Shown here: positions 10,641 to 23,058 of the stretch, piece by piece
How the letters are laid out: each line of letters begins with the position of its first letter
Numbering within the stretch: position 1 is the stretch's first letter
Assembly (NCBI GenBank): GCA_013398015.1
Contig: VZRR01012715.1
Span: forward strand, 1,240,001-1,304,000
DNA length: 64,000 bases
Reading direction: 5' to 3'
From: Oreocharis arfaki
Lineage: Eukaryota; Chordata; Aves; Passeriformes; Paramythiidae
Notes under the pieces: model-generated
What the model was told of the DNA's origin: nothing
Seen by the model: only the letters and a program-made list of their open reading frames with translations
Database searches by the model: none
Translations under genes and position numbers: made by a program

Positions 10641-13600
10641 CCTCTGGCTCCCGCGGTGCTGGAAGCCCACTTTGGTGTCTTACCGAAGATTGCGTCGTAT
10701 GTTCACGTTTGTTGTAATGTTGAGCCGAAGCATCTGCGCCGTGTCTCATTTCAGTACAGTCATGAAGGAGAAAAAGAAGCCGTGTATGTAGTTCAGGGGT
10801 GAAGTGTGGCCCGGTGCCAAACTGCTGCACAAATAGCAGTGGTGTACCAGCATGCCGCCGAGATGTGCCTTAAAACGTCAAAACTGAACGTACAGCAGTC
10901 AACATCATGCAAACTTGCTTTGGTGGAGAGTGATCTTTAGGGCTCTACTCATTTAAATAACAATGTTTATACTTTCATGTATGTATGTAGTTACTCTTGT
11001 AGTTGTGACTAGGGCATCATATAAGTCCTTACTCATGTGTCCCACCCTGGAAAGGAATTGCTGAATTTGAGAAGTTACTGCAGAATACCTGTTCTGTAGT
11101 GAACTTCACAGTCTTTCTGAAAACTAATACAAGTCAATAGTACAGTCATGGTTCTGGGGGTTTTTTTGTTGCTGGGGTTTTTTTGCTTGTTTTCCTTTGG
11201 TTTGTTTTTCTTCTTCACTTTGGCCTGAAAAAGGATCCGTGTACCTCTTAGCAGAAGCTCTCTGCTTTTTCTCCTGGAAGTATTTGTTGGGCAGTGCTGA
11301 ACCCAGTCCAATACAGCCACCTTTCAGGTAGGTTGTGTTGAATTTCACTTAGCTCTGTGTTTTTTATGAACACAAGCAAGGTGTGATCTCCTGCCTGTTC
11401 AAGTGTAATCTTGTCCTCAAAGTGCTGGATAGAACTACCCTAGCAAAGAAAAACATAAGCAAAGGTAAATATCTTGATATTTTAAAGTTGAAATACTACA
11501 CTTTGCACTCTAATTTTTTTATGTGTTTCCCAAATCTTGATCCATATGAAAAAATAAAAATTAGCTGTTCTGTTTCCCCATCTTATTTCTGTGGAAGGTA
11601 GCATCTGTATGAAAGAAAGCTGGAGAGATGTTCACCATTAGGTCACCAGACATGGTAGAAAGAGCAGAGTGTTTGGGGTTTTGCTTCTTGTACTGCTTTT
11701 TCAGAATTAAGAGTCAAGACCGTTTTGAAAGCTGGTTTTCTATAATGCTTGGTTGAAATGAGGCATCTGAGAGACTTTGGTTTTGCTTCTGTGGTGTTCA
11801 GCCTGAGACAGTAGCAGTGAAGGCACCCAGACTCGCTAGGAACCATCAGTGTCATCAATTCTTGGCAGATTTTCCAGTGCCCAGTTGCCCCACTCTTAAA
11901 AATCTCATTCAAAGCAGCTTGCAGAAGAGGAGGTGACCAATCCCTTTTCCCCAAGGTTTCTGCAACTTTGTCTTGCAAAATAGATTTAAGATCATGTTAG
12001 TAAGTTTTATAATTCAGAAGTGTGGTTGCAGGTATTCATCAGCTGCTAAAAGGAGTCTTGTTAAATACGACTTGTGTTGGAGTTTCCGTGCCTCAGTATG
12101 GATTGTTAGCAGTCCCTGAGAAAGGAGAAATACATGGCTGGTTGGACTGCTATGTTTGCTTCTTTTGACAGCTGCATTTATGCACAGAGTAGCAATAACC
12201 TCTCCTTGCAAAAAAGTGTTATGTTGTAGCAGAAACAAATACTTCTGCTTGTATACAATGCAATACAATGCGGTCCTGGAGTCAAGAGAAAACTTTTGAG
12301 GCTTTACCCTGATGCCCAGGCATTAAGATTTTCTTTTTTTCCTCTGTCTGTAAACAGCAGAGGAAGGCCTTGCTTGAGTCTGGTGAGAAGAGTGTATGCC
12401 TGCTGGGACTGAGAAGAGCAATGAAAAACTCCTGCCTTAAGTTACGGTGATCTTTACAAGGGACCTGTGCGGATGGTGTTCCAAGAATCAAAGGAATGGA
12501 TCAGTAATTCTCACGATTATGGAATAGTTGAAAGGCATTTATGGAGTAGCTTGAATCTGAATGGCCTAGCAAGCTGGTCTGGGAAGGAGAATTCTGTTGA
12601 ATTAATTGCAGTACTTGGTGATCAATGAACACTTAAGACATGTTGGCTGAAGACATTGAGATTCTGTCACTGTACAAATTTTGTTTCTATAAAACTATGT
12701 AATATTTTCAAAGAGGATGTTGCAAATGTATTCTGCAAATATGGCCTGATGTGTCTCTCTGAGTATGTGTTTCAGAAGTACTTGCTATAGTTAGGTGTTT
12801 TGGGAAATTAGTGCTGAGGAACTTAATTGTGTGAAAAACACAGAACAATGAAAAGGCAAAAAATATTTTCTTCGGTGAAGTGAAAAGTTGTTGAATGATT
12901 TTTATCTCTCGATATATTTATAGTAAGCTTGTACAAAATATTTACACATTTCTGTTAAAATTTTTCCTTCTTAGCAGATAATGGAAATCCATTATTTCCA
13001 AAAGGAATAATTACTCCCTTCTTAACTATCTTTTTCTTTCTTCAAGCTGCTTCATTTATTTTCCAATATTATTTTTTATTTTCCATCTGTATGTAACTGA
13101 ATAAAATGAGAAAAAAATTAATATTTATTGGTGGTTTTGACACAACCAACCAGAACATAGAGAAATTACTCTTTGTTTTGCTTAGTACTATGGCAGAGCA
13201 AGATCATAGTATATCAAAAAGAACTTGTATTATTTGTTATTGTCTAGAGCCTAAGGATCTCTGATAGCATTCTTTCTCTAACATTTTCAGCTGTGTTAAA
13301 GACAGGCTACATATTAAAACATCTTTGAATGTTTTCCTTTTATGAAAAATTTGACATAAAAGCAGAGAGTGGTTTTGGCTGAAACAATGCCGCTATAAAA
13401 AAATGAGCTCCGAAAGTGGTAGAGTATGGTCAGAAAAAAATGATGAATAATCCACAATTTATAGCATGTTGAGACTCTCCTTAGTTCTCTCTTTTTGTGC
13501 CTTTAAACACTTAATAATAAGGCACAAATGGAAGGCTTTCTGTCATACCATAACACTGTATTATAAAACAAGAGTCCCATCTAAAAGCTAAAACCTGGTC

Positions 13601-16600
13601 ATTTGACACCTAACCCATCATCGTTACTATTGCAATAAAACCACAAGTACACTTTCAAGTTGCGTATCTGTAAAAATATAATTTTATTTTGAAACTTTGA
13701 ATGTTTTATGGTGATGACCAACCCACGTAGCTTCATATGTTTGTTGTTTATCTTCAAGTACTTTTAGTATCAAATGGCTTTTGGCAAGACATGAAAAGGT
13801 CTATATTTTTCTCCCTTCTTCTTTAGATCTTAGTGGCTCCATAACAACTCCAGATGTTAAGCTAAATCTTGGAGGAGAATTCATCAAAGAATCTACTGCA
13901 ACTACATTCCTGAGACAGAGAGGATATGGCTGGCTTCTGGAAGTGGAAGATGATGACCCAGAAGATAACAAGCCACTCCTGTATGTTGTAATTATTTTTT
14001 GGTATCTATCTTTATTAGCTGTGTAGGGAAAACAAATAACTTGCAGTCTCTCATTGTCCCACAGCCTTGTGCTGTGACTTGAATTCTGTTTGACAAATTG
14101 TTTGACCAATGATTGTTTTCTGGTGCAAGAATGGAAACATTGTTTCTCAATATGGGTTTTAATCGCTGTAAGTATAAAGCTTATATGGCTTTTCTGCTTA
14201 TATCTGTTGATCTTGTAATGGTTTAAAAAAATGAGACTGTATTCTTTGTATCTTTTGCATTCATGTTTCTTGATACTGTGAAAGGATCAAAGGCTAAGAC
14301 TATCCTATGGGAAGATTGCTGTTAAGTAAATCTCAGTCGATTCTCTCAGTTATTCTGAAGCAAAAGCATTGTGAATCGTGGTTATTACAGTAGGGATGTT
14401 AGAACTATCCCAGTAGGGATGTTTATAATCTTTGATGCTGCCTTTTACTATAAAGCTAGATTAAAACAGTGCTGGTGCTGAAAGACAGTAATGTCCTTAA
14501 AACCGAAAGCCTTGCATCTGTTGTTCTGTTCACAGAAATGTGGTTGGCTGCAGAAAGTTGGTGTCTTGAGGTTACTGCAGGTGACTGTGAGTCAGGCAGC
14601 CTGGTCCTTGTTCTGTACCAAAGCAACTTCATTCTCAGTGTCTCAGTGTTTTCCTGTGAATTAAACATAATGATGCTTTAAAAAGTTGGAGTGAGACAGA
14701 GAATACTCTGGAGAGCTCAGATGAGAGTGTTGGGAGACAACAGATGTCTGGAGAGCTTAATAATGACAGTGCTACTTGAGAAGTGGTTTAAATAAAAGTG
14801 TGCAGAAGTAGGTCCTTGTGTGAATAGGTCTGTTTCATAAACCTCTAACTTTTAACTAAGAAACAGACTGGTGTAGTGAGGTGACAACATAGGAATTCTG
14901 ACTTTTGTGTAATTTTGTTGTTTTGATTATTCCCAGAAACATGTGCCGTAATGAATTCTTGTAATCTGAATCTTGTTAAGGATTGAAAGAACAGCAGCCT
15001 GTTAATGGAAGTTCACCAGTGCAGAGCTACTGTGCAAATGTTTTATTCAATAAAGTGAGATTATTTTTTTTACTTTCTCATTGGTCAGCCTTACGCCAGA
15101 CACTTGTTTCCTGATACAGCTGCCATCACTTTCAGGTGAGGTAGCTGTCAGCTTCATGCAAAAGTTATTCTCATGAGGAACTGTCAGAAGCCCTAGACAA
15201 CAACAAAGAATTCTTTCCATACAGCAAATATTTGTGTTACACAGTCTTCAGAGTAAAGTATAGAAATGCTACATCCTTTTTAGAGAAGTGGTGAAAGATA
15301 GATGCTTCTAGTCTATTCCTGAGATCCAGGGCTGGTTAAAGAACAATTTTTGTTACTTAGTCACCACTTAGTAATACCATTTCTGAAGTAGCGTTTGTAA
15401 TAGTAATCCAAAAATTGCCTTGAGGGACTGAATTGGCAGTATTTAATTTTTTTTTTTTAAAGAGAAATTGTGGTGAATCATGTCTTTGCATTTATTTCTC
15501 ACTTCAGCTTTTCTGAAGAAAAAGCCAAAAAAACAAAGCCTTGGATAAAACCTTCATAAATGGACTTAGGATATTAAATAGTCTACATTTTTCTTTATCG
15601 TGTACTTAAATGTAGAGCAGTATATCTGCTGGAAGTCTCTTGCAACTCTTCAGAGCTCCTCAGTCATGAGTTGAGGTTCTGCACATGAAGAAGTGGAATT
15701 GCCCATTACTTGGGAAGTCTGATTCCTTCCCATTATGCTAGGACAGCTGGGGCAACATGTACCAGTTAAGAGTCTCCTGGGCAGAAGAGTCTTCTGGCCG
15801 ATTTGTATCTGCTTGCAGAGAGCTTGTAACAGGAAGCGGGGAATGCAGTGAGAGAAGGGCAGGATCTGTTGATGCATATTGCTGGTTCAAGTGACTTCTA
15901 TTTATTTTACCCTTCAAGTGACTTCTATTTATTTAATTTCTGGAAACAAGCCAGAAATTAAACAATAGGCATAAACTGGTCTGTTGAAAACTACTGTTGT
16001 TGAAGGAAGTTAAACTCCGTTTTCTTTTAAAAAATTGATTTTACGTGATGTATTTGGAACGGTTTAAGATTAGTGAATGTAATGGTATTCTTGGAGAATT
16101 TGAAATAAAATGTTTTCATAGTAAGTGTGCTCGTGGCAAACTGCTTGGCATAGGAATACACAGACATTCTTTATGTATGTATGTCGTTGACTTTTAAGTA
16201 GTTACAATGATACAAATGTTTCACATGTCCTAGTGTGTCAGAAAAATAGACCTCCTGTCTTAGTACAGATTCTTAGGGTATCATAGAACAGTTTGGGTTG
16301 GAAGTGACCTTAAAGATCATCCAGTTCCAACCTCCCTGCCTTGGGCAAGAGTACCTTTCACCAGTCCAGGTTACTCAGACCCCCATCCAGCCTGGTCTGG
16401 GTACGCTGTGTATGTTTTCTGTTCTCAGTCACGTAATTTGTTTTTGAGTGATTAAATAAATCTAACAGTGTCCCACCAGTTACTGAACGCAGCATGAAGG
16501 TATGGTCTTGCTTTGTTGTGGACAAACTGTTCCTTTGCTAGTCATGGCCTCAGAAAGTCTTATGCATGACAGGAGACTTACTCTTTGCCCCATACTTACT

Positions 16601-19600
16601 TTTTTAGGTCTGTTTCATTACTGTGGTGTATAGTAATGCTCACTTGCTTTACAATTTCAGGGAAGAACTCGACATTGATCTGAAGGATATTTACTACAAA
16701 ATTCGATGCGTGTTGATGCCAATGCCATCTCTTGGGTTCAATAGGCAGGTAGTGAGAGACAATCCAGACTTTTGGGGTCCTCTGGCAGTTGTTCTCTTCT
16801 TCTCAATGATTTCATTATATGGACAATTTAAGGTAGGTATAAATCTTCTGCCTAAAACGAAATCTGAACTAAATTTGGGGATGTGATTGCTAAGCGATTT
16901 GCATTCTTACGTAGGTAGAAAGTCTATTTTTCACATACCAATGTGGGGCATTTCAAGTGCTGTTTCTCAAGTTAATATGGAGAAAGACAGTATTTAGGAA
17001 TGTATTAAATAGCCCACGGGTAAGTTAATCATGATGAAATGTCAGGTTTGTTTTTATACAGTAAAACAAAGGAAAGATGTGGTTTCTAGAGGAACCAGAT
17101 TGATAGGGTTTATAGTCATATTAGTGAATCTTTCAATTCTAATTGTAACCTTTTGTTAACTTGCTTTTTATTACTAAAAAATGTTACTGAAAAGCATTTG
17201 TCTGGATGCCGTGAATTCTAATTTCCTGACAAATAAAGCTGCTTATTTAATTCATACTATATGACTGCCGTTATCTGGTATGTTTAATCTTCATTAGTGG
17301 CGTTTGCTATTTTGTCCTCCCTGCTCAGTTACAACCAAATAACTTTCCTCTGATCAATAGGCTTTTTCCATAATTCCTTTTGAACTCCAGGGTGAATAGC
17401 TACTTAGAGGCATTGTGCATATTTAATTGACTTCCATAAACACTGTTAGCTTTTTTCTTTATGTTCTGAATTAAATAAAGAAGTGTTATCATTTATAGTA
17501 ACAATTTGAGTCTAAGCCTAGGTGCTTCTGCATTGGAAATCTTTATGACTAAATGTGTGGTTGCAGTTGTTTTAAATGTGACCGAGTATGGCAATAAGCC
17601 ATATGTAAACTAGCAGAATGTGCTTATGCAAGGATTTGTGTGAACGGTGAGATAAAATCATTCCCTTTGGGACCTCTGGCTTCCATATGGTGTACCAAAT
17701 GCTGACTAAGAGTTCATTCTCAGTATCTTGTCTCTATGAGGCTTGAAGTGAGTACACTAAACCACTTTATTGTTCAAGCCTTCTGGGTGAACCGCTCACC
17801 TGTCTCCTTGGCAAAGCAAGGACCATTCCTTGACCCTGTGACAGATGAACCACCTCCTGCAGTTTGTGTACCTCCTGAACAGGAACACTGGGTCTAATGT
17901 TTCTTAGGAACAGTGGGTTTACCATATGGATGCAAGAGTGCTGTATATGTATGAGGAGGGAAAGCTGGGAGCTAGCAACAGGATGACTGACAGCAGCTGG
18001 ACTAGATGAAGCCAAAGGTGGGCTCTGAGCTGGGGAGAGATGAGCACTCCTGCTCCAAGACTTTAATCTGCTCCTCTTCTTTTAGACAGTGGAGGAAAGC
18101 AGGAAGGAAAAAGGAGGCCATGTGCTATTTTCACAAATAACATAAAGCCACTGTATTTTTGTTAGTGCTGCTCTGATTTTTATCTGGTTTTCCCTGTTTC
18201 ATCCTTCTGGAAATCTGGAACTTTTAATTAATCAAAGTATTGAACTGAGTACTGACTTAATTTTTTAAGTTCAGTCATTGTATGTTTGGAAATACAGAGA
18301 CTGGACTTAGACTGTTGTTTCCTTCTAAAAAGGCATTTCAGAAAGGAGAGCTTTGCTTCTAGTCCTCCCAGCAGCTCAACACCAAAACCAGCTAAGTTAA
18401 TTTGAAAGTTCTGTTAAGCTAGAGAATGATTTTATGATTTCTTCTGTAGTTTAAGAGCATAACTATGAAAGAAGCAAGAAAAAATAATGACAGACTTGGT
18501 CTCAGGAATCTGAGGCTCTTTATTGAGTTATCATCATCATCAGGTTCCACTGAGAATTGAAGTCCTATGTCTTCTGAGCATTGTCAGTTTGAGTAAAGAA
18601 CAAAGTGGCATCTTTATAGGTAAAAGAAGGAGAATTCCAACTCCTTGTATTGGTTGGGCTGACTTAAAAACTGTCTGAGCCCATATTTTGTAATAGATGG
18701 GATGTGACGACATTTAGGGTAGTTTTAACTCAACTTCCTATTCCTATTACAATACTTACAAAATACATTGCATGTACATTCCATGTACACCAGATTTACC
18801 ATTAATGTGATTCTGTAAATGTAACATCCAAATTGTATTTGCAAATTGCATTGTGCTACTAAACACCATTCTTGCCACAATTCAGAATTCAGTTTTCATA
18901 ATAAAATCCTTGACTGCAGTGAAAGCGATTATGGAAATGGATTTTCCTTTTTCACAATGACAATTACTCATATAAATGAATTGTTCTTTATCTCTTAAGG
19001 TTGTTTCTTGGATTATAACTATTTGGATATTTGGATCCTTGACAATTTTTTTACTGGCCAGAGTTCTTGGAGGAGAAGTAAGTACCTGTATGTCAAAAGG
19101 ATGTAGAGAGAGGTAATATAAAGTCTCTTGACTATGTTTTTCAGATGTAGTTGGATTTTCATAGTGCTTGGCTTTGGATCTTGTAGTCAGCTAAGAATGG
19201 ATGCAGCTGCTAAGTGTAAAGTCAACATTTCAGGTTCTCTGTCTCCAGAATAAAATCTAAAATACAGATATCATCAGCTAATCTCTCTGTGCACTTGGAA
19301 GTGATAAACAATCTGGAAATTTGTACTATGAGTCTCAAAAATTCTACCAGCTTCCTGTGATCCAGAACTGAAGTCCATTCTTGAGGGAGAAATGCTTTCA
19401 AGTTTTTGGTCACTGGGCTAAATGGGACCTTTTTTTTTCAAATGAGGGGCTAATAGCATTTAGATGTCCTTGTGTGTAAAGCACCTGCCAATGTTTGGTT
19501 TTGTCCCTGGCCTGATGCAGTTCAAACCCATTAAAGTATGAAATCCAGTGCATGTTTCTCAGCTGCAAAGCCAGCTGGAGTTGTGGCCTGCATCCCTCCC

Positions 19601-22159
19601 TCCAGCTGCTTGCTCCAGCAGGGTTGAAATAGCTGCTTGAGCTGTTTACAAATTGAGTCATTACACGATTCAGGTGTAGACAACAAAAGACTTAGAACAA
19701 GGCCCACAGACAGTGGAACAGTCAGGAGGAGAGAACTTCTTAAAATGGATCTGCAGCATAAAATGCATTGAACTGTGTCATGAAGAACTAAATATTCAGT
19801 GATGCTTGATTTCTATACTTTTACTATGGATATTGCATTAATGATGCACTAGTGTTGCAGAGGTCCTATGTTATTTACTTCAAACTTTTCAGATTTTCCT
19901 TTTAATCATAATTGTTAGAGTCTTCTTGTGTGAATGCTATTTTGAAAGAAAAAGTTTTTATAAATGTGATTGCATGGTATTTCTGCATATCAACACAATC
20001 CAGATGCCCTTAAATCAATCTGGTTTGTTGCTCAAAATGTGGAATTACTAGAATGTATAAACTGGAGAAGTATAGGTTTGCAGAGCTTGTTGTGAAGGAT
20101 CATCATCCACAAGAAAATGCTTAAAAGATGCCACTATTTTTCCTGTTAAATCCAAGAAGCCTAGCTGTGCACAGGAGCTTTTCAGACCGTAGTAGCGGAA
20201 AATCAGACATTTCCTCCTGAAGCTAAAAGTAATTGTGGAAGTACTTGGAACAACTCTGTTCGAGATAAAGACAATAAATTGAAGCTGGAAATCAGAAGAA
20301 TTCTGTGCCTTACAGGCATCAAGTTTTAGGTCTTCCGCTGACACCAAAAGCATTCATGTACTTTATGTATTTATGTATAATGGATATGAGTATGTTAATG
20401 CAGAAAATTATGTCTTTGCTGCTTGTGACAACCAGGACTACAGCTGGTCCTTGAGAGGTCTGTTACAATTCTGTGCTCCTGGGTATCGTATGTAAATGCT
20501 TCCTTTGAAAGTGATCATTTACAGTGTTTCAGTAAAAAAGACAACTTATTTCTAATTTTAAAGTTTAGCATATAAAACCAATTTTTATACTAGGAAGCCT
20601 CCCTTAGCTGAAATGTCATGAGTATAACACATTATAATCGTTATTCATAGTTTTATAATAAGAACAAATTGTATTTGGTGACAGAGATTTGAGTACTGCA
20701 AAGCTTATTTTTATGTGCTTGAAAATTTCAGGTTGCTTATGGCCAAGTTCTTGGTGTAATAGGATATTCCCTACTTCCCCTCATTGTCATAGCACCTGTA
20801 CTTTTGGTGGTTGGATCATTTGAAGTTGTTTCTACCCTAATAAAAGTAAGTTCGTATCATCTACTGAGAATTGTTTAGTTATTTTTAAGTCACTTTCTTA
20901 ACGCTTCAAGTAATCTGTTCAGGAAAACATAATGATGTGTCAAAATTTTCATAACTACAAGGTAAGCTCTGTGATCCTTTTGGTTAGTATGGTAGAAAGT
21001 GAATGCACTTTTAAATACTCCTTTTGAGTGCTTGGGGATGTACAGCACTGTTGCTATAACAACACCTGTTGTTACTAGGCTTGTTTGTATTAAAGTATTT
21101 TGCTGTGCTCTAATAGTTCCACTACAAATAAAATAGGATTCTCGTTTTGAGAAGAGAATGCATAATTAAACCTCAGAATGAAGAATCTGAAAATAAGCTG
21201 TTCTCTCCCTTCCCCCATCATCCAGTTTATTTTTAGTCACTGCCGCATGAATGTGACGTTAGTCATTGTTCTGAGACCTCCCCATAGTGGTAGCGGTACA
21301 AAGCTCTCGATACCCTTTGCAGAGAAGGTAAGGATTGTTCTGATTTAGAGATGAGGAATGTATGGCACAAAGAATAACCTGCCTGATACCACCTGCTGCT
21401 GGACACCTTTTATGGAACCAGCAACATTTCCTAAAAGATCCCAGAATGACATAACGCTCTTGAACACTTCCAGTACTTCTTAAAACCCTTTTAGTAGCCT
21501 TTGAAGTTACTGCTGAGCCTGGGAAGGTTAACTGAGAAAATTCTGTTATGAGATAGGCCATTCACTTTCTGGAGGTTCTGTTGATTTCATTGTTTCTGTC
21601 CTTTTAGCTTGCTGGTAAAAAGTATAATTGAAATACAACTAGAGTGTATGATAAGTAACAGAACTGATGCATTTGTGATTTGATAATTTACAATTCCTGA
21701 TAAATAATAGTCAGATAGTAAATAATTAACTTGCCAGTTAACTAATATATAACTTCAAAATAAATATACGTTCATGAAACCTCTGTTACTTGATTACTAC
21801 TAACAGCCTTATGTTAACTTCAGAGTGAATCTCTGCAAGGTTCTTATCTTTTCTAGTATGAAAATGCATTGCAAGCCCCAAATGGCCAAAAGTACTTGGG
21901 CTGTGACAAGTACTACTTCTTATGGCTGGCTCTGTGTTATATTGAGAGAAGTGATTTTTATTGTGGTATTTGGCAAGACTTTCTTGTGGTGTCAGCTAAG
22001 ACTCTTCATCTTCTTTTTCAGTTGTTTGGAGTCTTTTGGGCTGCATACAGTGCTGCATCATTACTAGTTGGAGAAGAATTCAAGACCAAGAAACCCCTTC
22101 TAATTTATCCAATCTTTTTATTATACATTTATTTTCTGTCCTTGTATACTGGGGTGTGA
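10238..22159 (+). CDS. YIPF4: YIPF4, Yip1 domain family member 4 (whole gene, 6 coding exons)
   Basis: Join: 10238-10322, 13827-13980, 16661-16832, 19000-19077, 20732-20845, 22022-22159 (stop TGA). All junctions are GT-AG and the phases close to give 246 aa; human YIPF4 is 244, the extra residues lying in the N-terminus. YIPF4 is a small Golgi membrane protein of the Yip1/YIPF family that forms a complex with YIPF3, maintains Golgi structure and, as YIPF3/YIPF4, has been described as a Golgi-phagy receptor. The N-terminal ~117 residues are cytosolic with an acidic EVEDDDPEDNKPLLEELD stretch. Five hydrophobic segments follow (about 118-134, 139-160, 169-192, 195-217, 225-243). The Yip motif appears as DFWGP (116-120), and GY is at 174-175. 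The start ATG is chosen because MQPPG...GDFTFVSSADAE matches the family N-terminus. No frameshift or premature stop is present. Confidence 0.97.
13827..13980 (+). CDS. YIPF4: YIPF4 exon 2
   Basis: Follows the acceptor CTTCTTTAG; phase 1 in, phase 2 out. Encodes the soluble segment DLSGSITTPDVKLNLGGEF through GYGWLLEVEDDDPEDNKPL, near-identical to mammalian YIPF4. The donor is CCT|GTATGT; an in-frame read-through into the intron meets a stop shortly after. Confidence 0.96.
15886..15936. repeat. 27-bp tandem duplication in YIPF4 intron 2
   Basis: TTCAAGTGACTTCTATTTAT appears twice with a 27-bp period, starting at 15886 and 15913, the second copy slightly short. A recent local duplication with no evident function. 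Confidence 0.9.
16279..16402 (-). mobile_element. CR1 LINE 3' tail, reverse orientation
   Basis: Reads on the plus strand as the reverse complement of the CR1 3' end: 'ATCATAGAACAGTTTGGGTT', 'GGAAGTGACCTTAAAGATCA', 'CCAGTTCCAACCTCCCTGCC' and 'CCCCATCCAGCCTGGTCTGG'. A short 5'-truncated copy inside YIPF4 intron 2. Confidence 0.93.
16661..16832 (+). CDS. YIPF4: YIPF4 exon 3
   Basis: Acceptor ACAATTTCAG; phase 2 in, phase 0 out. Encodes EELDIDLKDIYYKIRCVLMP through the Yip motif DFWGP and the first membrane segment (PLAVVLFFSMISLYGQF). The donor is AAG|GTAGGT. Confidence 0.96.
19000..19077 (+). CDS. YIPF4: YIPF4 exon 4
   Basis: A 78-nt, 26-codon exon, phase 0 at both ends. Encodes the second membrane segment (VVSWIITIWIFGSLTIFLLA) and RVLGGE. 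The acceptor is ATCTCTTAAG and the donor GAA|GTAAGT. Its symmetric phase means skipping would delete one membrane helix without a frameshift. Confidence 0.96.
20732..20845 (+). CDS. YIPF4: YIPF4 exon 5
   Basis: 114 nt, 38 codons, phase 0 at both ends. Encodes VAYGQVLGVIGYSLLPLIVI with the family GY pair, the third membrane segment, and the start of the fourth (EVVSTLIK). The donor is AAA|GTAAGT. Confidence 0.96.
22022..22159 (+). CDS. YIPF4: YIPF4 exon 6 (terminal coding exon)
   Basis: Acceptor TTCTTTTTCAG. Encodes the rest of the fourth membrane segment, the loop GEEFKTKK and the fifth segment, ending FLSLYTGV and TGA at 22157-22159. The C-terminus is identical to that known for mammals. 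Confidence 0.96.
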   Translation: MFGVFWAAYSAASLLVGEEFKTKKPLLIYPIFLLYIYFLSLYTGV

Positions 22160-22388
22160 TCTAGTGTAAGATGTGGCCAGAAACCATATTTCAGTCACTT
22201 GCAGACTGATGATGTGTAAGATTAAGAAGGCTGGAGATAATACAAGTGACTGTTTTGTATCCAGTTGTCAAGATGTTTTAAGATCGAAGAGCATATTTGT
22301 GTATATTATTTAATGAAGCAATTGTAGCTATATAGATTTGTATCAAAGTTCTAGGTTTGTTTAAGACTCTTCAGATTTTAATGAACAA

Positions 22389-22394
22389 AATAAA
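22389..22394 (+). terminator. Proximal AATAAA poly(A) signal of YIPF4
   Basis: First canonical signal, 230 bp after the stop codon, in ACAAAATAAAAGAACC. It would give a short 3' UTR isoform. Confidence 0.5.
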
Positions 22395-23052
22395 AGAACC
22401 TTGTGTTTTATAACAAAGCGTAGCAAAACTGCAACTCAATACCTGTGCCAAAAGCACTGGGACCAGATTACTATATTCAAGAATTACAAATGAGGAGTTA
22501 ACTGTTAACAATCTCAAAGTGCAATTTTTCTTTTGAGCTTAAACACAGCTGGCTTTTTCTGGCACAGCAAATTCTGTAGATAATATATATTTATGAAACA
22601 GTCCTGATTGTTCACAGAGTAGTCTGTATAATCAAGACAGGAAGATACTACTTTTAATTTAGTGCCTCAATTACTGTGATTTGGCTTTTCAGTTTTTATA
22701 AATTCCAATTTGTTTTCAAAACATGTATATACTGTGTATTTTGTATCTATGGCTTGTGTGTACCGTAAATACTCCTTGGTTAAGGATGTATATTGGGTTT
22801 TTAAAAATTGAAGATACAAGTATTTGAAGTTTTCATTTACTATCTCTGACCAAAGGAGCAAGATATTTACTGCGTGACATAATTAATTAAAATGCATATT
22901 TAGAAAATCAAATTATTTTACTTAAAAGTATAAATTTACAGAGAAGTGGGTGAACACCTTTCTCAACTCTAGTGCTGGCTTAATGTTGGAGAAAAAAAAG
23001 ATGATCTATCAAATTTGTGTGATCTTTAAACAATGTTATTTTATGATGACAA

Positions 23053-23058
23053 AATAAA
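23053..23058 (+). terminator. Second AATAAA poly(A) signal of YIPF4
   Basis: Canonical signal in GACAAAATAAAAATATTG, followed within about 50 bp by T/G-rich sequence (TGTTTTACAACATCTTGC, then TGTTTTGCTTTT), which fits a downstream element. Confidence 0.45.

Larger units (their letters stand above)
10323..22021 (+). other. YIPF4: YIPF4 introns 1-5
   Basis: Introns of 3504, 2680, 2167, 1654 and 1176 bp (10323-13826, 13981-16660, 16833-18999, 19078-20731, 20846-22021). Intron 2 holds a reverse-oriented CR1 tail (16279-16402) and a 27-bp tandem duplication (15886-15936). I see no other gene, RNA gene or recognisable repeat. Sequence just inside intron 1 is still CpG island. Confidence 0.85.

Noticed and set aside
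9962..10830. Long open frames (up to 247 codons) on both strands around YIPF4 exon 1
   Set aside because: CpG-island composition suppresses stop codons; translations are Arg/Ala/Gly/Pro-rich and unlike any protein. Only 10238-10322 is supported by homology and splicing.
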